From positions 62,001 through 126,000 of the forward strand of contig CAJFID010000001.1 of assembly GCA_904380375.1 (NCBI GenBank): 64,000 bases of DNA. Reading direction: 5' to 3'. This document shows, in pieces, positions 41,913 through 50,075 of this stretch; within the stretch, counting starts at the first letter, position 1; every line of letters begins with the position of its first letter. The position numbers and the translations under genes were made by a program. The notes beneath the pieces are model-generated. The model was not told the origin of the DNA, searched no databases, and was given only the letters and a program-made list of their open reading frames with translations. Source of the stretch: Avimonas intestinalis (GTDB lineage Bacteria; Bacillota; Clostridia; Oscillospirales; Acutalibacteraceae).

Positions 41913-42947
41913 ATGGCAAGCAGGCTGAAAAAGAAGACCGGGGCGTTTTACCTGGCGAATACTGTACTCACTGCCGTCCTTTTTGTCGTTTTGTTTGTCC
42001 TGATATCCGGACGCACGCTCAACAATTATTGGAGCGGCGTCGTGGTGTTGGTGTGCATCAACGTAATCCTGGCGGTCAGTTTGAACCTAGTGACCGGGAT
42101 CCTCGGCCAGCTGGTGCTCGGGCACGCCGGCTTTATGCTGGTCGGCGCTTACGCGGCGGCAAACTTTACCCGGGCCGTGGTGGAGAACGGGTCGATGCCG
42201 CTTCAGGCTGCGCTGCCGATCGCCATGCTGATCGGCGGCGTGGTGGCGGCGGTGTTCGGGGTCGTGATCGGCATCCCGGCCCTCCGCCTGCGGGGGGACT
42301 ACCTGGCTATCCTTACCCTAGGCTTTGGGGAGATCATCCGGGTTATGGCCAACGCGGAGATTTTCCGCCCGATCACCAACGGCGCGATGGGCTTGTCGGT
42401 GGAAACCTTCAGCAACCGGACCGAACCAGGGGTGATGTTCGCCTTCGCCTTTGTTGTTATGGCGCTGGTGATCTTTATCAGCTATACCTTCGGCCGTTCC
42501 CGCCACGGGCGTTCGGTCATCTCAATCCGGGAGGACGAGATCGCGGCGGAGGCCATGGGTGTCAATACGGTGTATTACAAGCTGTTCGCTTTTGTGCTGG
42601 CCGCGTTTATCGCCGGCATCGCGGGCGCGCTCTATGCCCACCATGTCGGGATGATTGACCCGTCGAAATTCGACTTCAACCGTTCGGTGGAAATCCTGAT
42701 CATGGTGGTGCTCGGCGGGATGGGATCGATTTCCGGCTCGGTGATTTCTGCTACGGTGCTGACCATCCTGCCGGAGGTGCTGCGCGGGTTCTCCGATTAC
42801 CGGATGCTGCTGTATTCGGTCATCCTGATCTGCGTGATGCTCTTCCGCCCGTCCGGCCTGCTGGGGCGCTATGAGATTTCGCTGCCCGGGTTGGCGGATA
42901 AGCTGCTGCACCGCAAGCGCAAGGCGGCAAAGACGGAGGAGGGATAA
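41913..42947 (+). CDS. livM: Branched-chain amino acid permease LivM
   Basis: The 344-residue protein has the LivM motifs LAVSLNLVTGILGQLVLGHAGF, LRLRGDYLAILTLGFGEIIRV and GMGSISGSVISATVLTILPE, with eight to ten helices and a short basic C-terminal tail. ATG 41913 follows GGCGGGAG; an open frame from 41802 adds non-conserved residues. It is 137 bases after livH. Confidence 0.94.
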   Translation: MASRLKKKTGAFYLANTVLTAVLFVVLFVLISGRTLNNYWSGVVVLVCINVILAVSLNLVTGILGQLVLGHAGFMLVGAYAAANFTRAVVENGSMPLQAALPIAMLIGGVVAAVFGVVIGIPALRLRGDYLAILTLGFGEIIRVMANAEIFRPITNGAMGLSVETFSNRTEPGVMFAFAFVVMALVIFISYTFGRSRHGRSVISIREDEIAAEAMGVNTVYYKLFAFVLAAFIAGIAGALYAHHVGMIDPSKFDFNRSVEILIMVVLGGMGSISGSVISATVLTILPEVLRGFSDYRMLLYSVILICVMLFRPSGLLGRYEISLPGLADKLLHRKRKAAKTEEG

Positions 42948-42950
42948 CCG

Positions 42951-43709
42951 ATGGCTCTGCTGGAAACCAAAGACCTGGGGGTCATTTTCGGCGGCCTTAA
43001 GGCGCTGGACGACGTATACCTCAAGGTGGACGAGAAGGAAATCGTCGGCCTGATTGGACCGAACGGCGCGGGCAAGACCACGGTGTTCAATCTTCTGACC
43101 GGGGTGTACGTCCCCACCAAGGGCGCGATTCGCTTTAACGGCCAGAGCATTATCGGCAAGAAGCCGTACCAGATCAACCGGCTGGGGATCGCCCGGACCT
43201 TCCAGAATATCCGCCTGTTCAAGCATCTCTCGGTGCTTGATAACATCAAGGTGGCTATGAACCAGCATATGAAGTATACGGTGGTGGAGGCCATTTTCCG
43301 CCTGCCGCGCTATTGGAAAGAGGAAGCACGGGTGGCAGAAAAGGCCCGGGAGTTGCTGCGCATTTTCGACATGGAGGATACCGCCGGGCAGATGGCGGCC
43401 AACCTCCCGTACGGCCAGCAGCGCAAGCTGGAAATCCTGCGGGCGCTCGCGTCCCACCCGAAGCTGCTGCTTTTGGACGAGCCGGCTGCCGGCATGAACC
43501 CCACCGAAACCCGTGAGCTCATGGAGACCATCCGCCGGATCCGGGAGATGTTCGGGGTGGCGATCCTGCTGATTGAGCACGATATGAACCTGGTCATGGG
43601 TGTGTGCGAGCGGATCTATGTGCTGGACTACGGCACCCTGATCGCCGACGGCACGCCGGAGGAAATCCGGTCAAACGAGAAGGTTATCAAAGCCTATCTC
43701 GGCGGCTGA
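42951..43709 (+). CDS. livG: Branched-chain amino acid ABC ATPase LivG
   Basis: This 252-residue ATPase has Walker A GPNGAGKTT, the LivG-type ARTFQNIRLF, signature LPYGQQRKLEILRALA and Walker B LLLLDEPAAGMNP. It is 3 bases after livM; AAGACGGAGGAGGG at the livM end supplies the ribosome binding site. Confidence 0.95.
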   Translation: MALLETKDLGVIFGGLKALDDVYLKVDEKEIVGLIGPNGAGKTTVFNLLTGVYVPTKGAIRFNGQSIIGKKPYQINRLGIARTFQNIRLFKHLSVLDNIKVAMNQHMKYTVVEAIFRLPRYWKEEARVAEKARELLRIFDMEDTAGQMAANLPYGQQRKLEILRALASHPKLLLLDEPAAGMNPTETRELMETIRRIREMFGVAILLIEHDMNLVMGVCERIYVLDYGTLIADGTPEEIRSNEKVIKAYLGG

Positions 43710-43744
43710 GGCGCGCCCCGGCTTCTGCGAAAGGAAGGGTCATC

Positions 43745-44458
43745 ATGATGCTGTCCGTGAATGATATCAACGTTTATTATGGCGCCATCCATGCGCTCAA
43801 GGGGGTTTCCTTCCATGTGGACGAGGGGGAGGTCGTCTCTCTGATCGGCGCGAACGGCGCGGGCAAAACCACCGCGATGCATACGGTTTCCGGGCTGTTG
43901 CGCTCCCGCACGGGGGATATCGCCTTTTTGGGACAGAGCATCGCCAAAACCGAGCCGCATAAGATCGTGCGCATGGGGCTGGCGCAGGTACCGGAAGGCC
44001 GGCGGGTCTTCGCCTCCCTCTCGGTGCAGGAAAACCTTGAGATGGGCGCGTTTATCCGCAGCGGCAAGGACCGCGCGGGGATTGAGGATGACCTGGCGAT
44101 GGTCTTTACCCGCTTCCCCCGCCTGAGGGAGCGCCGCCGCCAGCAGGCGGGCACCCTCTCCGGCGGCGAGCAGCAGATGCTCGCCATCGGCCGTGCGCTG
44201 ATGTCCCGGCCGAAGATGCTGCTGCTTGATGAGCCGTCGATGGGCCTGTCCCCCATCCTGGTGCAGGAGATCTTCGACTGCATTGGGGAGGTAAAAAAGG
44301 GCGGCACCACCGTCCTTCTGGTGGAACAGAACGCCAAGATGGCGCTTTCGATCTCCGACCGCGCGTATGTGCTGGAAACCGGCATGGTGGTTTTGGAGGG
44401 GAAGGCCGCGGACTTGTTGGACAACGAGCAGGTCCGGCGGGCCTATCTCGGCGCCTGA
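43745..44458 (+). CDS. livF: Branched-chain amino acid ABC ATPase LivF
   Basis: The 237-residue ATPase has Walker A GANGAGKTT, the LivF-type QVPEGRRVFASLSVQENLEMG, signature LSGGEQQMLAIGRALM and Walker B LLLLDEPSMGLSP. The tandem ATGATG at 43745 follows GAAAGGAAGGG. It completes the livJHMGF set. Confidence 0.95.
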   Translation: MMLSVNDINVYYGAIHALKGVSFHVDEGEVVSLIGANGAGKTTAMHTVSGLLRSRTGDIAFLGQSIAKTEPHKIVRMGLAQVPEGRRVFASLSVQENLEMGAFIRSGKDRAGIEDDLAMVFTRFPRLRERRRQQAGTLSGGEQQMLAIGRALMSRPKMLLLDEPSMGLSPILVQEIFDCIGEVKKGGTTVLLVEQNAKMALSISDRAYVLETGMVVLEGKAADLLDNEQVRRAYLGA

Positions 44459-45044
44459 GCCGCCGGGCGGCCTCTTCCCGGCCGGTGCGATCGGCGCGGG
44501 GCTCCCAGGGCCGAGGCCGGCATCCCGCCGGCACATGCCCGGTATAATCCCATGGAAAACAGCGGGGCGGCGCGGCAGCGTCCGCCCCGCTTTCCAGGCC
44601 CGGCCTGTTTGACGGCGGGCCGGCGGCCGGCTTCCAAGGCGGCCCGCCCTCTCCGACGGGGGCCTTTCCCGCGGGCCTTCAGGCTGGCTGGGAAGCTGGG
44701 GCCCCGGATGGGCCGTGGTTCCCTTGCCCCATGGTACGGGAGAGGGACGGCTATGTCCTGGCCACGGCGTCGCTGTGTCTGCCGGAGGAGCGTTGCCGGC
44801 TGCTTGCGGGCATTCCTCGCTGGCCTTTCAGGGATGGACGGGCAGGCAAAGGATACTAAAAGTATATTTCTATATACTTAACCAATTAGTATATTGCAAT
44901 TTTTTTAATTAAAGCCCCTGCGAGTATAGATTGCTTCCGGACGCATCTGCCGTTTTTGGAGCGGCGGTGGCTCCAGCTATTAGCGTGAGCCGGCGGCCCC
45001 GGACAGGCGCCCCGGATGTTGCATATGGAAAGGCGGCAAATCCC
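44459..45044 (+). other. Intergenic region between livF and azlC
   Basis: This 586-base gap has a GC-rich hairpin at 44561-44591 (AGCGGGGCGG with CCGCCCCGCT, then TTCC) that may end the liv transcript. An AT-rich block lies at 44866-44916, with a small stem AGTATA-TTTC-TATACT. TTGCAA at 44894 and TATAGA at 44925 have an unsuitable 25-base spacer. I see no coding gene, although several short open frames exist. Confidence 0.5.
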
Positions 45045-45773
45045 ATGAATCCATCCCTCTCCCGGCGGCAGCGCTTCTGGGCCGGGTTTCGCTGCGGCGC
45101 GCCCGTCATGCTCGGGTATGCGCCGGTTTCGTTTGCGTTTGCCGTTTCGGCGGTAGCGGCAGGGCTTCCCTGGCCGGTGGCCCTGCTGATCTCCCTGAGC
45201 AATTTCACCTCGGCCGGCCAGGTGGCGGGCGCGAACCTGATGGCGGTGGGCGCCCCCCTGCCCGAAATCGGCTTGACGGTGTTTATCATCAATATCCGGT
45301 ATTTCCTCATGTCCCTGTCCCTTTCCCAGAAGTTCCAGGCGATGCCGATGGCCAAGCGGCTCCTGGCCGCCAACGGGGTGACGGACGAGATCTTTTTCCT
45401 CGCCGTCCAGCAGCCGGGGCAGGTGTCCGGCTGGTTTTTTGCCGGCTTAGCCGCCGGCCCCTATCTGGGCTGGGCCGGCGGGACCCTGCTGGGCGGGCTG
45501 GCCGGGGCCGTCCTTCCCCATGCGCTGTCCTCCGCCCTGGGGATCGCCCTGTACGCGATGTTTATCGCGATCGTCATCCCGCCCGCCAAGAAATCCCGCG
45601 CCGTGGCGGCGGTCACGGCGGGGGCGGTGCTGCTCTCCTGCCTGTTCCGGTATTTGCCGGGGCTGAACCGGGTGCCCTCGGGCTGGGCGTTGATTGTCTG
45701 CGCCGTTGCGGCTTCGGCGGCCGGGGCCCTGCTGTTCCCTGTGGGGCAGGAGGAAGGGGGGAAGGCGGTATGA
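45045..45773 (+). CDS. azlC: Branched-chain amino acid exporter, large subunit AzlC
   Basis: The 242-residue membrane protein has AzlC features: GFRCGAPVMLGYAPVSFAFAV, the loop NFTSAGQVAGANLMA and INIRYFLMSLSLSQKF. With AzlD it exports branched-chain amino acids or analogues. ATG 45045 follows GGAAAGG by about 13 bases; an ATG at 44931 would add a polar leader. It overlaps azlD by 4 bases. Confidence 0.92.
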   Translation: MNPSLSRRQRFWAGFRCGAPVMLGYAPVSFAFAVSAVAAGLPWPVALLISLSNFTSAGQVAGANLMAVGAPLPEIGLTVFIINIRYFLMSLSLSQKFQAMPMAKRLLAANGVTDEIFFLAVQQPGQVSGWFFAGLAAGPYLGWAGGTLLGGLAGAVLPHALSSALGIALYAMFIAIVIPPAKKSRAVAAVTAGAVLLSCLFRYLPGLNRVPSGWALIVCAVAASAAGALLFPVGQEEGGKAV

Positions 45774-46099
45774 CCGGCTGGGTGTACTGGCTCAGCGCCG
45801 TCGCGGTGATGGCGCTGGTTACCTATATCCCGCGCGCGCTCCCCCTGACGCTGGTGCGCCGGCGGATTGAAAGCCCCTTCCTGCGCTCCTTCCTTTACTA
45901 TATGCCCTTTGCGGTGCTGGGGGCGATGACCTTTCCCTCCGTGCTTTACGCGACGGATACGCCGATTTCTGCCATGGCAGGGCTGGTGGTCGCGCTGGTC
46001 ATGGCCTTTTGCGGCCGGCAGCTCCTGCCGGTGGCGTTGGCCTCCACCGCGGCGGTGCTGGCGGTGGAGGGGGCCCTGCGCCTGCTTCACCTGCTGTAG
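45770..46099 (+). CDS. azlD: Branched-chain amino acid exporter, small subunit AzlD
   Basis: The 109-residue protein has three to four helices and the AzlD start MTGWVYWLSAVAVMALVTYI followed by PRALPLTLV. It is the partner of AzlC, with an ATGA overlap that couples translation. Strong terminator downstream. Confidence 0.9.
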   Translation: MTGWVYWLSAVAVMALVTYIPRALPLTLVRRRIESPFLRSFLYYMPFAVLGAMTFPSVLYATDTPISAMAGLVVALVMAFCGRQLLPVALASTAAVLAVEGALRLLHLL

Positions 46100-46120
46100 C
46101 CGCCGCTCCTTCCCGGCGCC

Positions 46121-46155
46121 GCCCCTTTGGAGGCATCCTCCAAAGGGGCTTTTCC
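46121..46155 (+). terminator. Terminator of azlCD
   Basis: GCCCCTTTGGAGG (46121-46133) pairs perfectly with 46137-46149 and is followed by TTTTCC. Confidence 0.85.
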
Positions 46156-46277
46156 GGTTTTTGCGGCAGGCGTGCGGGAGCCGCTGCGCGGACCCCGGCC
46201 GCATAATCCCCCCCGAGCGGGGCGGGAAAGGGGCCGGCGGTTTCTTTTAAGAATTTATAACAGCTTTGTAATAAAGA

Positions 46278-46307
46278 TTGCGGCGGCCGGGCAGGGTATG
46301 GTATAGT
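46278..46307 (+). promoter_or_regulatory. Promoter of the O-antigen-ligase-like gene
   Basis: TTGCGG (46278-46283) and TATAGT (46302-46307) are spaced by 18 bases. Confidence 0.55.
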
Positions 46308-46376
46308 CTAAAACGGCAGCGGGGGGCTGGTTGCCCGTTCCGCCGCTTCCCGAATACAGCCGAAAGGAGCGGGCGC

Positions 46377-47741
46377 ATGGCCGGCCGGACAATCCGTACA
46401 AAAATCAAAGACAAGGGCCGGCAGATCGGCGAAGACCTGAAGCAGCCCTGGCTCCTGGCGCTGCTGTTTGTGGCATGCATCCCGATTTTCCCGGAATATA
46501 TCGCGCCGCTGCTGGCGGGGGGGGCGCTGCTGGCGGCCCATTTCGACGCCAAGCGCAGCGGCCGGCGCGTGCAGGTCGGCACATTGGGGAAAATTATGCT
46601 GGCGTATATGGCGTACATGGTGTTCGGCCTGCTGTATACGACCAACTTTTTGTCCACCCTTTCGACGATCGCCATGTGGGCGGTGATGTTCCTGGGGTAT
46701 CTCGCGCTTTCTACGGTGCTCGTGGACCGGCAGCGGTACGATACGGCGCTGTTCTGCCTCTGCCTGGTTGTAGGGTTGGTGGGGACCATCGGCTGTGTCC
46801 AGTACGTGCTGCGCGCCGTGTTTGACCAGGGCCTGACCCTGCAGTTTTGGCGTTTTGCGGATGAAATCGTGTTTGAATGGCTGCCGATTGATTTCCTGCC
46901 GATTACGACCGACCTGCGGGTGTCCGCGACTTTCAACAACCCCAATATTTTCGCGGAGTACGTCATTATGGTCCTGCCCTTTGTGGCGTATTATTCCTTC
47001 AGCGGGCAGCGCACCGGGACGCGCACCCTCTGCCGCTGCTGCCTGCTGATCGCGGCCGGCGGCGTCGCCGTGTCCTTTTCCCGCGGCTGCTACCTGGCCC
47101 TGCTGGTGATCGCGCTGATTTTCTGCGTGGCCAATATCCGCAAAATCATGTTGATTATCTTCACCGCCGCTTCCGCCCTCCTTTTGGTGCCGGAATCGGT
47201 GCTGGCACGCCTGTTTTCGGTCAGCGGCATGGACGCCTCGACCAACGAGCGGGTCCGTATCTGGATGGCGGGGCTGGAAACGATTGGGCAGGACCCGCTG
47301 TTCGGCATGGGCGCCGGCGTTTCGAATACCTGGGATGCGCTGCTGCACCACGGGATCAACGCCCCGCATATGCACAATATCGTCCTCCAGCTCCTGGCGG
47401 AGGGCGGGGTGATCGCCCTAGGGCTGATGCTGTTTGCCGCGTGGAAGCTGCTTCGCGGCAGTATTGAGATGCTGCAAAGCTCGCGGGAAACCCGGATGAT
47501 GGGGGTGGTGTTCCTGGCGTTCATCGCCGGCTTCTGCATGGACGGGATGGTGGATTTCCCGCTGCTGACCCCCAAGCTGGTGGGGATTTTCCTCATGGCG
47601 CTTTCCCTGGGGGATGTCGCTATGAAGCTGTACCTCGGCCGGGAGCTCCAGCCCCTGCGGGAGGTGAGGCCCCTCCCTTGGCTGCGGCGCCGGTTCGGCC
47701 GGGCCTCCGAGGCGCGAGAGGATGCGGCCGCCCGCAAATAA
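46377..47741 (+). CDS. O-antigen ligase/polymerase-like membrane protein
   Basis: The 454-residue protein has about ten to twelve membrane helices and a Wzy_C/WaaL-type region with FNNPNIFAEYVIMVLPF, VAVSFSRGCYLALLV, and a large external loop between, with NERVRIWMAGLETIGQDPLFGMGAG and HMHNIVLQLLAEGGV. This layout is shared by enzymes that ligate or polymerise polysaccharides on lipid carriers, or glycosylate proteins. In a Gram-positive it probably acts on a cell-wall polymer or exopolysaccharide. ATG 46377 follows AAAGGAG by 7 bases. Monocistronic by position. Confidence 0.8.
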   Translation: MAGRTIRTKIKDKGRQIGEDLKQPWLLALLFVACIPIFPEYIAPLLAGGALLAAHFDAKRSGRRVQVGTLGKIMLAYMAYMVFGLLYTTNFLSTLSTIAMWAVMFLGYLALSTVLVDRQRYDTALFCLCLVVGLVGTIGCVQYVLRAVFDQGLTLQFWRFADEIVFEWLPIDFLPITTDLRVSATFNNPNIFAEYVIMVLPFVAYYSFSGQRTGTRTLCRCCLLIAAGGVAVSFSRGCYLALLVIALIFCVANIRKIMLIIFTAASALLLVPESVLARLFSVSGMDASTNERVRIWMAGLETIGQDPLFGMGAGVSNTWDALLHHGINAPHMHNIVLQLLAEGGVIALGLMLFAAWKLLRGSIEMLQSSRETRMMGVVFLAFIAGFCMDGMVDFPLLTPKLVGIFLMALSLGDVAMKLYLGRELQPLREVRPLPWLRRRFGRASEAREDAAARK

Positions 47742-47768
47742 ACCCTCCCGCCGGCATAGGCGGAACCC

Positions 47769-47797
47769 GGCCGGGCGGCTGCCCGGCCTTTTCTTTT
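47769..47797 (+). terminator. Terminator of the O-antigen-ligase-like gene
   Basis: GGCCGGGC (47769-47776) pairs with GCCCGGCC (47781-47788), followed by TTTTCTTTT. Confidence 0.8.
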
Positions 47798-47834
47798 GCC
47801 GGACAAAACCCTTTAGATTGTCGAAACATCACGC

Positions 47835-47863
47835 TTGACATATGGAACGGAATACGGTAACAT
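47835..47863 (+). promoter_or_regulatory. Promoter of the DegV gene
   Basis: A perfect TTGACA (47835-47840) and TAACAT (47858-47863) are spaced by 17 bases. Confidence 0.7.
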
Positions 47864-47969
47864 GGTATTGAAAACCAGATAGGCAGGGTTGACCAGACCG
47901 GCCCTCTGTTTCCGCGGGTATTCCCGGGGAAGGATATGCGCGCGGGCGCTGCGCCTGCGGGAAGGGATG

Positions 47970-48845
47970 ATGAAGATGAGTTACCGTATTACAACCGATT
48001 CCACCTGCGACCTGCCACAGGCGTTTTATGAAGAACGGGGGATCGCTTACATCGGCTTGTCGTTCCAGCTGGACGGCAAGGAGTATAAAGAGGGAACGGA
48101 TAACAGCCTGTCTTCAAAGGAGTTTTATAATCAGCTGCGCGCGGGCAAGCAATCCTCCACCATGCAGGTGAATACCTACGACTTCGTTGCCTTTTTGGAG
48201 CCGATCCTGGCGGCGGGGGACGATGTGCTGCATATCGCTTTCTCCAGCGGGCTGAGCGGCACCTACGCTTCCTACTGCCGCGGCGCGGAGGAGCTCAAGG
48301 AGAAGTATCCCGACCGCACGGTGATTGTGGTGGACAGCCTGTGCGCTTCTATGGGGGAAGGGCTGCTGACCTATTACGCGGATGAAAATCGCAAAAAGGG
48401 GATGACCCTTCAGGAAAACGCCGACTGGCTGGAGGCAAATAAGCTGCACCTCTGTCATTGGTTCACGGTCGATGACCTGATGTTCCTGCACCGGGGCGGC
48501 CGGGTCAATAAGGCGTCCGCCATTTTTGGCTCCCTGCTCGGCATCAAGCCGGTGCTGCATGTGGACAATGAGGGGCACCTGATCCTGATGTCCAAGGCGC
48601 GGGGCCGGGTCGGCTCGATTGACGCGCTGGTTCAGAAGCTCAAGGAAACCGCCAACCCGGATATCAAGGAGCAGATGGTCTTTATCAGCCACGGCGACTG
48701 CCGGGACGAGGCCGAGCTCCTGGCCGATAAACTGCGCAAGGCGGTGGGGATCAAGAATATCTTGATCTCCGATATCGGGGCGGTGATCGGCTCCCATTCG
48801 GGGCCGGGCACCATCGCGCTGTTCTTCATGGGAAAACAGCGGTAA
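47970..48845 (+). CDS. DegV-family fatty acid-binding protein
   Basis: This 291-residue protein has the DegV fold with ITTDSTCDLP near the start, a lipid-binding middle (SSGLSGTYAS, VDSLCASMGEGLLT), and RGGRVNKASAIFGSLLGIKPVL followed by GAVIGSHSGPGTIALFF. Family members, including FakB, bind a fatty acid and present it to a kinase. No FakA-like kinase gene is nearby. I choose the second of two adjacent ATGs (47970), which gives better spacing from GGGAAGGG; 47967 and 47976 are alternatives. Confidence 0.9.
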   Translation: MKMSYRITTDSTCDLPQAFYEERGIAYIGLSFQLDGKEYKEGTDNSLSSKEFYNQLRAGKQSSTMQVNTYDFVAFLEPILAAGDDVLHIAFSSGLSGTYASYCRGAEELKEKYPDRTVIVVDSLCASMGEGLLTYYADENRKKGMTLQENADWLEANKLHLCHWFTVDDLMFLHRGGRVNKASAIFGSLLGIKPVLHVDNEGHLILMSKARGRVGSIDALVQKLKETANPDIKEQMVFISHGDCRDEAELLADKLRKAVGIKNILISDIGAVIGSHSGPGTIALFFMGKQR

Positions 48846-48912
48846 TCCAAAAACGATATCGCCGCGGGGCGGCCCTGTTAAGGGCTCCGGCACGGCGAAT
48901 ACGCATACGGCG

Positions 48913-48953
48913 AACACGCCGCCCGGAAGGCGCCGCCTTCCGGGCGGCGTGTT
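48913..48953 (+). terminator. Long hairpin after the DegV gene
   Basis: Arms 48913-48930 and 48936-48953 are perfectly complementary over 18 bp with a 5-nt loop. The U-run after it is poor (GTTGCTT). Confidence 0.6.
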
Positions 48954-49040
48954 GCTTCCCGTCCCGTGCGGAAGACGCCGCGCGGTGCTGGGCGCAAGCC
49001 GGCATGAAGCCGGCAGAAAAAGGAAAGGGGAGAGGCCTTT

Positions 49041-49751
49041 ATGAAACGGGTTCTGTCCTGGGCCCCGGCGGCCCTCTGCCTTTTGTGCGCGTTTGTCCCC
49101 GTGTGCAGCCGGGTGGCCGCGGCGGCGGGCTGCGATTTTGTCCTGCGCAGCGGCGAGGGGTTCCTGGCGGCGGTCACGGCCCTGATGCTCCTGACGGCCC
49201 TGGCCCTGTGGCGGGTAAAGCCGCCTTTCGGCAGGGGAGCCGCCTTGTGCGCCGCCCTGCTGCCTTGCCTGACGGTGGCCGGCGGCTTCCGCCTCCTGGC
49301 TATGGGGGAGGCGCCCGCCGTCGTCCTGCCCCTGCTGGCGGTGCAGGCGGTATGCGCCGCCCTGATTTTGGTCCGCGGGGTCCGCACCGGAGGCGGACGG
49401 GCCCTGTCCGCCGTCCCCGCCTGCCTGCTGGCCCTGCTCCTGCTGGGCGGGATGGGGCTGTACGCGCCGTTTTCCCCGCTGCTGCCCGAGCACACGGTGG
49501 TGCGGGAGATCCCGTCCCCGCAGGGGCGCTTCCTCGCCCAGATGGTCGATGACAGCCAGGGTGCGCTGGGCGGGAGCACCATCGTCCAGGTGAGGGAGCC
49601 CGGCCGGGATGTGGACCTGCTGGTCGGCCGGCTGGAAAAGCGGCCCGTCCAGCTGTACCGGGGGGAATGGGGCCGGGCCGAAGCCCTGGCGCTCCGCTGG
49701 GAGGGGGAGGGCGCCCTCTGGATTGACGGCGTGGCGTATGCCGTCGGCTGA
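49041..49751 (+). CDS. Membrane protein of unknown function
   Basis: This 236-residue protein has four predicted membrane helices in its first 145 residues (for example FLAAVTALMLLTALALW and LLPCLTVAGGFRLL) and an external C-terminal domain of about 90 residues with PSPQGRFLAQMVDDSQGALGGSTIVQV. The pattern of a short beta domain with GxLGG after membrane helices is known from uncharacterised Firmicute proteins. GAAAAAGGAAAGGGGAG precedes the ATG at 49041. The gene upstream is DegV; the next downstream is the YfhO-type gene, 324 bases away with its own promoter. Function unknown. Confidence 0.65.
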   Translation: MKRVLSWAPAALCLLCAFVPVCSRVAAAAGCDFVLRSGEGFLAAVTALMLLTALALWRVKPPFGRGAALCAALLPCLTVAGGFRLLAMGEAPAVVLPLLAVQAVCAALILVRGVRTGGGRALSAVPACLLALLLLGGMGLYAPFSPLLPEHTVVREIPSPQGRFLAQMVDDSQGALGGSTIVQVREPGRDVDLLVGRLEKRPVQLYRGEWGRAEALALRWEGEGALWIDGVAYAVG

Positions 49752-50075
49752 CGGGCTTTCCCGCGCTGTCTGCCGCCGGATCCCGGCCTGCCGTCCCCGC
49801 TTAGCCGGCCGCCGTAAAGCGGGCTTGCCCCCGCAGGGCCCCGGCCGGCGCGAAAAAAGCGGACGGGCGGGAGGGGGCGACGCCGCGGTGGGCCCCGCGC
49901 CGCTTATCCCGGCCCGCCGCCGGAAAAGCGGCGGAAAAACGGCCGCACTGGTTGCCTCCGCCCCCAAACTATGCTACAATAAACCTCGTCCGCGGGCTTG
50001 CGGCGCTTTGCCCCTCCGCGCTTTTGCCGGGCGGAGGGCCGAACAGGAAATTTTGAAAGGGCAAGGGTAACGCTG
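49752..50075 (+). other. Intergenic region before the YfhO-type gene
   Basis: The 324 bases hold a strong promoter at 49952-49980 and the ribosome binding site GAAAGGGCAAGGG. The first 200 bases are GC-rich with no gene. An open frame from 49998 into the downstream gene lies inside the leader. Confidence 0.55.
49952..49980 (+). promoter_or_regulatory. Promoter of the YfhO-type gene
   Basis: TTGCCT (49952-49957) and TACAAT (49975-49980) are spaced by 17 bases. Confidence 0.7.

Noticed and set aside
44894..44930. Sigma-A promoter before azlC
   Set aside because: The hexamers TTGCAA and TATAGA are 25 bases apart, too far for sigma-A.
44459..45044. T-box leader for azlCD
   Set aside because: No AGGGTGGNACCGCG-like T-box sequence or antiterminator was seen.
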